Part shown: in pieces, positions 33,920 through 45,275 of the stretch
Numbering within the stretch: position 1 is the stretch's first letter
Layout of the letters: each line of letters begins with the position of its first letter
Origin: Chaenocephalus aceratus
Lineage: Eukaryota; Chordata; Actinopteri; Perciformes; Channichthyidae
DNA length: 64,000 bases
Assembly (NCBI GenBank): GCA_023974075.1
Contig: JAMFTG010000292.1
Span: forward strand, 73,501-137,500
Direction of reading: 5' to 3'
The notes under the pieces: model-generated
The model's database searches: none
What the model was told of the DNA's origin: nothing
What the model saw: only the letters and a program-made list of their open reading frames with translations
Made by a program: the position numbers and the translations under genes

Positions 33920-35220
33920 CCTTAGCAAACACTTGAGATACGTCAGTCTTTAAAAGTTTTAAAGAAGTCAGTATGTCTCAGACAAAGTACTCGTTGAATG
34001 GCTGAAGAAACATTATATCTATTTGAATGATTATTGTGTCTAGTCCATCTCTTAGACCTGGTCACAAAGCATTTCAGTTCTAGTTGAATCGCCTTGATTT
34101 GTGCATTTGCTCATGCAAATACATTTGCATTAACGTTTTGTGCAACTTTTGACCAAACGAAAGCCATCTTGACAAACCAGAATTGAGGAAGCTATCGTAG
34201 CTTATTAGCTGTATTGCACAATTAGCAATGTTCATTATATTAGATAAGTGCCTAGAATGAGTGGATTCATTTTGGTGCATCACTTTCTACCAAAACCTAT
34301 AAACACTTTTCTTTTCAGACATGGACAGACTGTCCTAACTTGGTCTCTTTCAGTATAATCTATGACGCATTCGCTTTCAGTCAGACAACAATGTTGATCT
34401 CTAAAGAAAATATGTCCTACACGGTATGTGAGGAGACTTGAGACCATTCAGCAAATCAGAACATCAAGAATAGCCAGCAAATACATGTATTCAATGTGTT
34501 TACATGCTTTTATGAATGCATGGCTTAAATCTTTCTATGTCATAAAACATTCGGTCCATGGTATGTGCTGTGACTTTTAATCCACCTAAATTGGACAGTA
34601 TCAGATTTAGAGAGGAAACACATATATATATATTGTAGTCCTCACAAAGGAAAACACATTTTGTCAACTGTACAATCCTTGTTTTTAAATACATCTCTTG
34701 TTTGACTGAAAGAAGAACACATAAATAATGTTGAAAAAGACCCGCAAGACAAAAACAGTGTATATATAAATCTTCTCTGCGCTCTAATTGCAATGGAAGA
34801 TCAAAGAAAAGCAACTTTATGTCAGCCTGAATCACAAGCGTAAACACTAATAATGTTGTTTCTCCATTCAAGGCACCACCAGGCATTGTGTAAGTAACTG
34901 TGAAAACAGCACAATGAGGCAGAGATGGTCTAAAAGCAACGCATCAACGGCTACATACAACATATATGAAGCAATCACATGTTAAATGTATGTGGTTATG
35001 GTTTATTCATGTTTCCTTTCATATGAACACAGCTTCTGAAGGCATTATTCAAAACAGGCTTTTCTGTCCACATGAGAAAGGATCAAAAGGACAAGGCTTT
35101 TCTAAGAACAATGCATTACTTATTTATGTGGTTAAGGATGTAGTTAAGTTGATTGTAAAGGAGTTTGACATTTTTTAAGGGATGTATGACGTAACTGTAC
35201 AGTAGCTGTTAGACGAACAC
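33920..35220. other. Non-coding interval, nothing recognised
   Basis: The longest open frame (34,500-34,886 minus) has no recognisable domain. No TIRs or RNA genes seen. Confidence 0.45.
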
Positions 35221-35224
35221 ATAT

Positions 35225-36169
35225 GTGAGAATGCTGTTCATTGATTACAGTTCAGCCTTCAACACCATTGTGCCCTCCAAGCTGGCCATCAAGCTCAGAG
35301 ACCTCGGGCTCAACAGTGCCCTCTGTGACTGGATCCTGAACTTCCTGACGGGCAGACCCCAGGCAGTGCGGGTGGGAAACATCACTTCCTCCCCCCTGAT
35401 CCTCAACACCGGAGCCCCTCAAGGCTGCGTGCTCAGCCCTCTCCTCTACTCCCTGTTCACTCACGACAGCGTGGCCACACACAGCTCCAACACCATCGTG
35501 AAGTTTGCTGACGACACGACCGTCATCAGCCAGATCACAGACGGCGACGAGACGGCGTACAGAGAGGAGGTTGAAAACCTGACATCTTGGTACCAGGATA
35601 ACAACCTCCATCTCAACGTCAGCAAAACCAAGGAGCTGATTGTGGATCAGAGAAGGACATGCCCCCATCACCATCAATGGGACTGCGGTGGAGAGAGTCA
35701 GCAGCTTCAGGTCTCTCGGGTCCACATCACTGAGGACCTGACATGGACTCTTCACACTAACACCATCACCAAGAAAGCTCGACAGCGGCTCTTCTTCCTC
35801 CGCAGGCTGAGGAGGTTCAAAATGGACTCCAGGATACTCTGCTACTTCTACAGGTGCACCATAGAGAGTATCCTGACTGGCTGCATCACGGCCTGGTACG
35901 GCAGCTGCACCGCCCTCAATCGTAAGGCTTTACAGAGGGTGGTGAAAACTGCACAGCACATCACCAGGACGGAGCTGCCATCCATGGAGGACCTTTACTC
36001 CCAGCGGCTCAGGAAGAAAGCCCTCAGGATTATAAAAGACCCCCATCACCCCAGCCACAAACTGTTCAGTCTGCTGCCGTGCGGCAGGCGGTACCACAGC
36101 ATCCGGACTAAAACCACCAGACTCAGAGACAGCTTCATCCCACAGGCCATAAGACTGTTAAACACCTGA
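35225..36169 (+). pseudogene. L2/CR1-like LINE reverse transcriptase, 5'-truncated but open
   Basis: One uninterrupted 314-codon frame starts inside the palm domain ([18 protein letters not shown]). It holds [19 protein letters not shown] (motif B region, about residue 65), the FADDTTV catalytic motif (about residue 93), and an [14 protein letters not shown] block. The C-terminus is typical of fish L2-type elements ([20 protein letters not shown], then [11 protein letters not shown]). The endonuclease, fingers and first palm motifs are missing, as expected for 5' truncation. The frame is whole, so the insertion is relatively young, but it is not a complete enzyme and the first ATG is just an internal methionine. 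Confidence 0.9.
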
Positions 36170-36174
36170 ACTGC

Positions 36175-37825
36175 TGAAACAACATCCATAACATTCATCT
36201 GCTACTTAGCCATTATTTATCTATTTCTCTAATATATCATTCCAATAACTCGCATATTATATAGACTCTTATTTCACTATTTCACTTTTTTAAACTATTT
36301 TTAATACCTGGAGACCAGAGGAATTTTCTCTCCCAGACCAGCTGCAAAATGTAAACGATCCAACAACCTCACAGTACAAATATGTTACTTTATCACATTA
36401 ATAATACGTTTTTATTTCATCTTGACAGCAAGTCGGAGCCCCTGCTGCTTTTGCTGACTCATCACTCGCTGATCAAATAGTGAAAATGTCTGTTTGGGTT
36501 GACTCTCTTCACAAAGAAACCCTCTCTTTAGATCCAATTACACTCTTCTGAAGCCCCGCTGCCGTATCAAGCTGAGACACTTCTTGTTTTATTAAATACA
36601 GGAACATCTGGATGCAAAATAAACATAACTAGGGCTGTTTTATAGCAACAGGCCATCTAACGATATCTGTTCTGCACCTGAGGCAAGAGATGATGAAGCG
36701 GGGGCATCGTCAGATCAAATTAAGAGTGAAACCCCTGCAGCTATCCTCAGACTTTACTCTTTTATATTATGTGCCCAGTCATTTGCTGTTTTCTCGAAAG
36801 GAGGGGGGTCAGAGAGCTCCACAGCGACTCAGCAAAATGCTTCTGACAGCAGAGGTTTATTGAGCATGACACTGAACCTAGGGGGGGGGGTTTAAAGGAG
36901 CACAGAGAGTATATATTTCTATAGGATGAGCTTCACAGAGAGGCAAACAAGGCTTATTGAATCAAGGGAATACTTCATATGTATATGTATACATGCCAGT
37001 GGTGTACAGTAGCTAAGTATACACTTATTCCATAAAAAGCGAATGAGCTGTAAAGATTTGTTAAGCATGCAACGGTTTTAGCATTTCTTTGTGCACAATT
37101 GACCTGCTGAGTGAAAAACTGCTTTCATTTTGTGTACTTTAATTCTCTCTTGTCCTCAGTAGTTGAATTAATCTTTATTTGAAAAGGTTTTTGCTATAGA
37201 TTGGCGACCCTGAACGCCTCTTAGCTTGGGTTTAAGATGTTATTCGATGTGATAAAAGGTAAAACATTCCATAATCTGCTTCTCTCCTTAAAAGCTGGAG
37301 GTCACACAAGCTTCTTTAAAGAAACTATTTTCTTTCATCAGAGTGTTAAAAGGTGGAGGACTTTTAAACTCTGCTCTGTTTTTCCACCACTGTACAATTC
37401 AAATGCCTCTTTGCATAAATCTGCAACTCATGCATCACTCAAACATCCGCCTTACCACATCCCCTCCATCTTCATTTTCATAAAAGCCCTGTCGCCCTGT
37501 ATTTTGGGACAGAGAGGTGTTGAATGACTCTGAACCATCCCCTGAACGGCTCCTTACTTTAAAACATGCACAGCAATCAGCTGAGAGAACATGATTTCAT
37601 GATGTAGAGTGATGCAGAATGTCTCTCCTGAACTGCAATTATCCTGGAAAGAGTTTTCATTCATGATTACAGGATCATCGCAGTCTGAAGGGCCGAGACA
37701 GAGAGCTCCTTTTAGTTTCCGAGTCACAGCAAGACAGGATCTTGATGTCCACAAGGAAAAATAACAAAACATCATGGCCTTGTTTCTACAGTTTGAATTA
37801 TAAACTGTTGATCCAAGCAAACAAG
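36175..37825. other. Non-coding interval
   Basis: The first 150 bp may be the 3' end of the L2-like element. The rest shows no supported gene or repeat. The open frame at 37,237-37,527 has no known domain. Confidence 0.45.
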
Positions 37826-37836
37826 TCTTTCTACAC

Positions 37837-38800
37837 TAGTGTTGTCACGATACCAACATTTTGGTTTCGATACCGATACCAAGTCAAGAATTGCGATTCC
37901 GATTCTTTTTCGATACTTTTCTTTTATTATTTTCATGATCAATAACATTGTAGTTTATCTGTTAAGTGTTTTCTTACAACATGGTCTCTTCTTTATACTT
38001 AAGTTTATGTGATTTATTAGATGGTTAACTTTATATTTTATTAACATGTAATAGTACAGTAATATAAATAATTATTGACCAAATGTACATTGCAGATGTT
38101 AGCCACATTGGTAAGTTAGCTAAAAAGATAGCCATATTAGACAGTTATCATTGCCATTAATTGCCTCGTCAAACTACGAAAATGTTCGTTTGACACAAAA
38201 TAAATTACCCTTGTTTGACTTATATTTGAGGGCAGGGGCTTGAGCATGATGTAATTATGTTATCTATCACATTCGCTAACCTGCCTGTCTCTGGATGCCG
38301 GTCGGCGAGGTGCTTAGCCAAATCTGATGTGTTGGCTCCCTTGGTTTGCAGGGATCTAAAACATGTCTGACATACAGGCCTCGTGGTGTCCGTAGGCTTG
38401 CCCTCACTGTCAGAGATATAGCTCAAATACTTCCAAATTAATTTTTTGTCAACAAGCCGAGGCGCAGCGGCAGTTGCACTCCCGCTTGCAGCCATGCTTC
38501 TCATTTTCTCACATGCTCTGGCAGCTAGCGCGTGCACGAGAGAGGGGAGGGACTTGGAGCGTGCTTGAGAGGGGAGGGACTTAGAGCGTGCTTGAGAGGG
38601 GAGGGACTGCAGGCACGGCTGCAGGGAGTGGAAGCAGAGCGCTGAACACACACGGCTCTTATTAAAACAGTGCTTTCTCACCGGAGTACTTTTCCCCGTA
38701 ATTCTTAAAGTACAGATACTAATGAAACGGAGGAATTGTAACGTTTTTAACGGCAGGGTATCGCGGTACCTTTCAAGTATCGGTACACCGTGCAACACTA
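37837..38800. mobile_element. hAT-like non-autonomous element with BED zinc-finger exon
   Basis: A 964-bp element with ends TAGTGTTGTCACGATACC and GGTACACCGTGCAACACTA. These are imperfect inverted repeats continuing into GGTATCG-type subterminal motifs. The flanks share CTACAC (37,831-37,836 and 38,801-38,806), a partial target duplication. Three copies of a GAGGGGAGGGACT repeat (about 30-bp period) lie at about 38,545-38,610. The minus strand encodes a BED domain but no transposase catalytic core. Confidence 0.78.
38220..38504 (-). pseudogene. BED-type zinc-finger fragment of a hAT transposase
   Basis: 94 codons from ATG at 38,504. After an alanine-rich start, KKLIWKYLSYISDSEGKP leads to VCQTC (zinc ligands), then SDLAKHLADRHPE (H-x4-H ligands), a standard BED finger. 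In hAT transposases this domain binds the element ends, and ZBED host genes were domesticated from it. Here it stops about 25 codons after the finger, inside a non-autonomous element, so it is more likely a remnant first exon than a gene. The GTNN-type donor after the finger was not resolved. Confidence 0.72.
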
Positions 38801-38822
38801 CTACACACAAAGGACATTTATT

Positions 38823-40030
38823 TACCTATTGAAAACTGGGTGGGACAACAGTTCTAAATTGGTTTGAATCGTACTTAAAGGATAGAAATAACTTTGTTTC
38901 TATAGATACATACACATCTGAGTTGACAGATATGACATGTGGGGTTCCTCAAGGCTCCATCTTGGGGCCTCTTCTCTTTAACGTCTACATGCTACCACTA
39001 GCTCAGATAATGAAAAACAACAAAATAAGTTACCATAGCTATGCAGATGACACACAAATTTAAATAACCATTTCACCAGGAGACTATGCTCCAATTCAAA
39101 CACTGAGTAAGTGCATTGAACAAATCAATGACTGGATGTGTCAGAACTTTCTCCAATTAAACAAAGATAAAACCGAGGTAATGTTTTTTGGAGCCAAGGC
39201 AGAACGTATAAAAGTTAGCGCTGAGCTTCAGTCTGCAATGTTCAAACCAACAGATAAAGCCAGAAATCTAGGTGTAGTCATGGACTCTGACCTGAGTTTC
39301 AACAGTCACATTAAAACAGTTACTAAATCAGTCTACTATCACCTAAAGAATATATCTAGGATTAAAAGACTAATGTCACAGCAGGATCTGGAGACACGTG
39401 TCCATGCCTTTATCTTCAGTAGACTGGACTACTGCAAAGGTGTCTTCACAGGTCTCACTAAAACATCTATTAGGAAGCTGCAGCTGATTCAGAACGCCGC
39501 TGCTCGAGTCCTCACTAACACTAAGAAAGTGGATCACATCACTCCTGTTCTGAAGTCTTTACCCTGGCTTCCTGTGTGTCAAAGAATAGATTTCAAAATA
39601 CTGCTGCTGGTTTATAAAGCACTGAATGGTTTAGGCCCAAAATACATTACTGACCTCCTGCTAAATGATGAACCATCCAGATCTCTCAGGTCTTCAGGGA
39701 CTGGTCAGCTTTCTGTCCCAGAGTCAGAACTAAACATGGAGAAGCAGCGTTCAGTTATTATGCTCCAAACATCTGGAACAGACTCCCAGAAACCTGCAGG
39801 TCCGCTGCAACTCTGACTACTTTTAAATCCAGGCTGAAGACTTTTCTTTTTGTCGCTGCTTTTAATTGAACTATTCACATCTTAAACTGCACTGCAACTT
39901 TTATCCATGTATTTTTTCTTTTAATGTTTATGTTATTATCTTTTCTTTTTAATGATTTTAAATGCCATTTTCTTAATGTCTTTCATTTTTTGTAAAGCAC
40001 TTTGAATTGCCTTGTGTTGGAAGATATTTA
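38823..40030 (+). pseudogene. CR1/Rex-like LINE reverse transcriptase, 5'-truncated
   Basis: The frame is readable from about 38,856 (WFESYLKDRNNFVSI). It shows GVPQGSILGPLLFN (motif B), then YADDTQI at about 39,040, followed at once by a TAA stop. It continues open from NDWMCQNFLQLNKDKTEVMF at 39,127 to about 39,720, with RLDYCKGVFTGL and ITPVLKSLPWLPVCQRIDFK. A one-base shift near 39,720 moves the end into another frame (APNIWNRLPETC, then FKSRLKTFLFVAAFN), stopping at about 39,868. A 3' tail with TTTGTAAAGCACTTTGAATT follows. It is inactive because of the stop, the frameshift and the missing N-terminal half. Confidence 0.88.
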
Positions 40031-40144
40031 AAGGAGGAACTTGAACTATCCACTTATTGGAGTTCGGAGCTGATGAGTTATTGGGAGATTTGCTTTTGCA
40101 AAAATACTCTGGTGACACACACACACACACACACACACAAATAC

Positions 40145-40628
<484 letters not shown>

Positions 40629-40734
40629 CACAGTGGACCAGCCAAGTTTGATCGTAAAACATTTTCTAACTTAAAGAACACTTGGAGAGCAAAGATCTCT
40701 GCCAAGGCCGTTTCCGTAACTGAAAAATGATCCG

Positions 40735-40964
40735 GAACATAGTGACATCACTATGGGACACTTGTGCTCCTATTGGCTAGTGCTCCATCACATTATAGGA
40801 GATAAGGGGTGGGACATCTCTCAGTGGTTGACCAATCACAACAGAGCCGACCAGCTAACCAATCAGAGTAGACTGGGCTCTGGTTTCAGACAGAGGGTGA
40901 AAAGAGGTGCAGCAGCAGTATGAGAAAAATAAAGAGCTTTTTGAACATTAAAGCATGGAGACAT
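40735..40964 (+). repeat. Family A dispersed repeat leading into array 2
   Basis: Contains GTGACATCACTATGGGACAC, GGGGTGGGACATCTCTCAG, ACAGAGCCGACCAGCTAACC, TCTGGTTTCAGACAGAGGG and AATAAAGAGCTTTTTGAAC in the same order as at 18,398-18,737 and 55,190-55,735. It runs directly into the first 57-bp unit. Confidence 0.85.
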
Positions 40965-42372
40965 GTAGAGACACTACACATACTGATATACACCTGAACA
41001 TCAGCAGGAGAGGACTTTTTAAAGTAGAGACACTACATACTGATATACACCTGAACATCAGCAGGAGAGGACTCTTTAAAGTAGAGACACTACATACTGA
41101 TATACACCTGAACATCAGCAGGAGAGGACTCTTTAAAGTAGAGACACTACATACTGATATACACCTGAACATCAGCAGGAGAGGACTCTTTAAAGTAGAG
41201 ACACTACATACTGATATACACCTGAACATCAGCAGGAGAGGACTCTTTAAAGTAGAGACACTACATACTGATATACACCTGAACATCAGCAGGAGAGGAC
41301 TCTTTAAAGTAGAGACACTACATACTGATATACACCTGAACATCAGCAGGAGAGGACTTTTTAAAGTAGAGACACTACATACGGATATACACCTGAACAT
41401 CAGCAGGAGAGGACTTTTTAAAGTAGAGACACTACATACTGATATACACCTGAACATCAGCAGGAGAGGACTCTTTAAAGTAGAGACACTACATACTGAT
41501 ATACACCTGAACATCAGCAGGAGAGGACTCTTTAAAGTAGAGACACTACATACTGATATACACCTGAACATCAGCAGGAGAGAACTCTTTAAAGTAGAGA
41601 CACTACATACTGATACACACCTGAACATCAGCAGGAGAGGACTCTTTAAAGTAGAGACACTACATACTGATATACACCTGAACATCAGCAGGAGAGGACT
41701 CTTTAAAGTAGAGACACTACATACTGATATACACCTGAACATCAGCAGGAGAGGACTCTTTAAAGTAGAGACACTACATACTGATATACACCTGAACATC
41801 AGCAGGAGAGGACTCTTTAAAGTAGAGACACTACATACTGATATACACCTGAACATCAGCAGGAGAGGACTCTTTAAAGTAGAGACACTACATACTGATA
41901 TACACCTGAACATCAGCAGGAGAGGACTCTTTAAAGTAGAGACACTACATACTGATATACACCTGAACATCAGCAGGAGAGGACTTTTTAAAGTAGAGAC
42001 ACTACATACTGATATACACCTGAACATCAGCAGGAGAGGACTTTTTAAAGTAGAGACACTACATACTGATATACACCTGAACATCAGCAGGAGAGGACTC
42101 TTTAAAGTAGAGACACTACATACTGATATACACCTGAACATCAGCAGGAGAGGACTCTTTAAAGTAGAGACACTACATACTGATATACACCTGAACATCA
42201 GCAGGAGAGAACTCTTTAAAGTAGAGACACTACATACTGATACACACCTGAACATCAGCAGGAGAGGACTCTTTAAAGTAGAGACACTACATACTGATAT
42301 ACACCTGGACATCAGCAGGAGAGGACTCTTTAAAGTAGAGACACTACATACTGATATACACCTGAACATCAG
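40965..42372. repeat. 57-bp minisatellite, array 2 (about 25 units)
   Basis: 1,408 bp of the same 57-bp unit as array 1, but almost free of indels and nearly all of the CAGCAGG type. Both strands stay open across the array (473 and 478 codons). An 11-unit block is duplicated: paired CTTTTTAAAG units at 41,351 and 41,978, and AGAGAACTC with GATACACACC units at 41,580 and 42,207, are all 627 bp apart. The last unit runs into CAGTATAATATGTCCACTTT (42,371-42,390), which looks like the natural 3' end of family A. Confidence 0.96.
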
Positions 42373-42393
42373 TATAATATGTCCACTTTAATA

Positions 42394-43860
42394 CAAGTCA
42401 ACATAAAGTATATCAAGATCTAAACTTGATTTTCTTCTGAGTTTTTGTGTGGAATGTCAAAGTGTCTTCTGATTATGACAAAACTGTTGAAACAAGTTGT
42501 GCAAAGTTCCCAGTATGTATTTTTTTCCTATTGCACTTTCGACTCCAGCCTTTCTCTCGCTTTCAGTTTAAAGTTGTCCCACTTATTTTCTCTCTGCCTG
42601 TTCTCCTGCTAAAGACTTCACTTTTACCCACCACTCTCTCTCACTTCACGTCAGTAGCGCTGCTCAGATCTCTAATTGAAATTGGAACCTGCTCTCGGAG
42701 CCTGCCCCTCAGCGACAAACAGCTGATTGAAAGAGCTGGATTTAACAGTGTGTGAGACAGAGAGGAGATAATGTGCTCAAAAAATAGCTGGCAGGGAAAC
42801 GGAAGCTATTCGAAGCCTAAAGTGGAGTATGTGTTGAAGTTATTAGGACCGAGAATTTATCCTTCACAGCAGAGAAGAACAGTCGAATGAACCATCTCCT
42901 TTGTGTCATCAGCTTTCTTTGCCCACACAGAATAATATTATGTTATATCTGCTTATTATATAAACTGAACGGTTTGTAATCAGTATCTGTATTCTGATAT
43001 AGTGGATTATCGTGTATATTTCTTAGACTAAACATACTTTCTTAACCTTTACCTCGCTCTATGGGATGAGGGTTACATATCTCCACGAAACTCTCTTCTT
43101 TGATTGCCTCCATGTTGTATCACACACAAAACGAAATGTTATGTTTAGATGTGAGAATAATCTTATTTAATGTGGGCTAATTTGCATATATTGCTGTCCT
43201 GTTTTTTCCCGCTTACCCTGTTGCTGCTTTGTACAACTGAATTTCCCCTCGGGGATTATTATCTTATTATCTTATCTTATATTTACAGAAAATAAATAAG
43301 GCACAACTTGAGATGTAGCACACAATTCTGTCTTTTGAACTTGTGTCTTTTCACGTGTACTGTGTGCTTATAATTGTATATTGCAATGTCATATGTCCTA
43401 TTAGAGTCCAATTAGCAATGTGGAGCTTTTCCCTTCTCTCTCCGCTTTTCTATATTTTGCCAAGACAAAAAATTAGCTCACCTTTAGCTACAGAATGAGT
43501 GAGTTAAGGATATAAGGAGTAAGAAAAACGCTAACAAAACAAGGTAAAAAAAAAACATATGAATTCCTTCTAATTAGTTCATCCTAAGAGAATATACTGC
43601 AGGTTAATGATCCCTGGCTGCACGACGGGGGGACGGGGGAGTGACATGTCTATATGGACAATCCATAACAGAGAGGAAAAGCAGGGGGGGGGGGGGGCTC
43701 GATAGTTGCTTTAAAAGCCTCTCATCTACTTAAAGGAAAACTCCTTTACTCAATCACTAGTAAGTAGAGAGAGGACAAAGTGTACATGAAAGACAGGAGG
43801 CGTCCATAAATCATTGGAACCATGAAAAAGTGTAATAAAATAACAGGAAGCGATACATCA
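42394..43860. other. Non-coding interval with a retroelement tail
   Basis: Mostly without recognisable features. At about 43,225-43,285, TGTACAACTGAATTTCCCCT, CGGGGATTATTATC and repeated TTATC resemble a retroelement 3' tail (compare CCCCACGGGGATTAATAAAG in the SINE at 9,571). A poly-G run lies at 43,684-43,697. Confidence 0.5.
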
Positions 43861-43869
43861 ATGTACCAT

Positions 43870-44650
43870 AAGGAAACTAAAAGTACCTTCAGGAACATCA
43901 CGAGATGAATATAGTAATAAAAAAACATTATGCAAAGCATTGATTGATGGTATTAGCCCATACCCTCTAAAGTAAACCAATGGGACATTACAGGGGAATG
44001 TAAGTCTCATATAAGTATGTATAGGGGAACACTGAGGAAATATACTACTTATATTATTAAACAATATATAATGGTTCTAATTTATCCTGGCTTGAATATA
44101 TGTGGCTTTATTCAATCTGAAACAAGCAGTATTATAGTAAACAAAGAAACGTATCCAGTGTGAATGATAGGAGAAACGTAAAGTTGGCTACCTCCATTTA
44201 AACAGTGTAATAGAATAACATGCTGAGATTCATTAGGATTATTATTATTATTATAAATAAATAAATGTATGAGGAAAGCATTAATTGAGCACCATTAGCC
44301 TCTGCAGCCGCTTTACTACCCTCTATAGTGCACTAGTGGAATATTACAGGAAATAAGTTTGTCACATCAACTGAGAAATTACACTTCTGTTAATATAATA
44401 AAGAGTTATGTTTAATATGTTATTGCTTAGTCCTGGCTTAAAGTGTTAGGCAATATGTGGGGCTCTTTTCACGCCGTAGCCTCTATAGTAAACTAATAGG
44501 ATATTACAGGGAATACGGTTGTCACATAGGGAATACAATCTGCTATAATAACAAACGCTTGTGTTCAATGTTATTATTATTATTCCAATGTGTCCTGGGT
44601 TAACGCATCAGACAATATGCGGCTTTATTCAGGCTAAAACAAGCAGTAAC
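43870..44650. repeat. Diverged tandem repeat, about three units of roughly 200-300 bp
   Basis: Related segments recur: AGCATTGATTGATGGTATTAG / AGCATTAATTGAGCACCATTAG; CCTCTAAAGTAAACCAATGG / CCTCTATAGTGCACTAGTGG / CCTCTATAGTAAACTAATAGG; each followed by (A)TTACAGG.AATA. GGCTTTATTCARTCTGAAACAAGCAGT also occurs at 44,102 and 44,620. The units are old and poorly conserved. Confidence 0.6.
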
Positions 44651-44867
44651 GCGATAACAAAAACCGTCAATCCTAGTTACCCAGTTCGCTGCCAGGCTCG
44701 TGTCATTCTGCTTCAGTTTCAGTCTCGCGCCTTCGCAGCCTTCAACCTGCAGCATGCATCCAACTTTTCCACGCAAATGTTTTGGGACATTGTTAAAGCA
44801 AAAAAATTTACGGAGCTTTTTAAAAGAGTCCTTAAAGTCGCTCTTCACGCGGTTAAAATGTCAGCAA

Positions 44868-45012
44868 GAAGAAGAAGAAGAAGAAGAAGGCTTTGATCCA
44901 CAAGAGAATCCAAACAGGGAGACATGTTTCTCCACATCCTCACTCCGCAGACTGCTGTCCATGAGAGGCGACGTGGCAGATGTAGCTGGGCAGTGTGTGT
45001 GTGCGTGTGCGT

Positions 45013-45050
<38 letters not shown>

Positions 45051-45195
45051 CAGAGCAGGTTCCAGCTGGATGATGGTCACACACACCGCTCTCTCTCTTC
45101 AGGTGAGTCCGGAGAAAGTGCGCTCTCCTCGGTGCGTCTCGCTCTGTCAAACTGCGTGTCTGAAACCGAGACTGGCGTCAGGGGGAGTGTGTGTG

Positions 45196-45275
<80 letters not shown>
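44868..45275. repeat. (GAA)n and two (TG)n microsatellites
   Basis: GAA triplets at about 44,869-44,890, a mixed TG/CG tract at 44,992-45,051, and a TG tract at 45,187-45,275. The second TG tract follows GAAACCGAGACTGGCGTCAG and GGGGAGTG, which occurs inverted beside the CA tract at 57,802-58,043. The open frames here are low-complexity artefacts. Confidence 0.93.

Noticed and set aside
33278..33953. Two 215-219 codon plus-strand ORFs rich in Ile-His-Pro-Ser
   Set aside because: Artefact of the ATCC/ATCT tetranucleotide tract; both frames are open only because of the repeat.
35252..35755. 167-codon minus-strand ORF opposite the L2-like RT
   Set aside because: Antisense shadow of the RT frame; no domain.
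40948..42391. 473-codon and 478-codon open frames on opposite strands of array 2 (and 420/402-codon frames in array 1) as novel repeat proteins
   Set aside because: They are produced by a 57-bp period (3 x 19). Both strands are open over the same bases, there is no non-repeat start or domain, and array 1 is riddled with frame-breaking indels.
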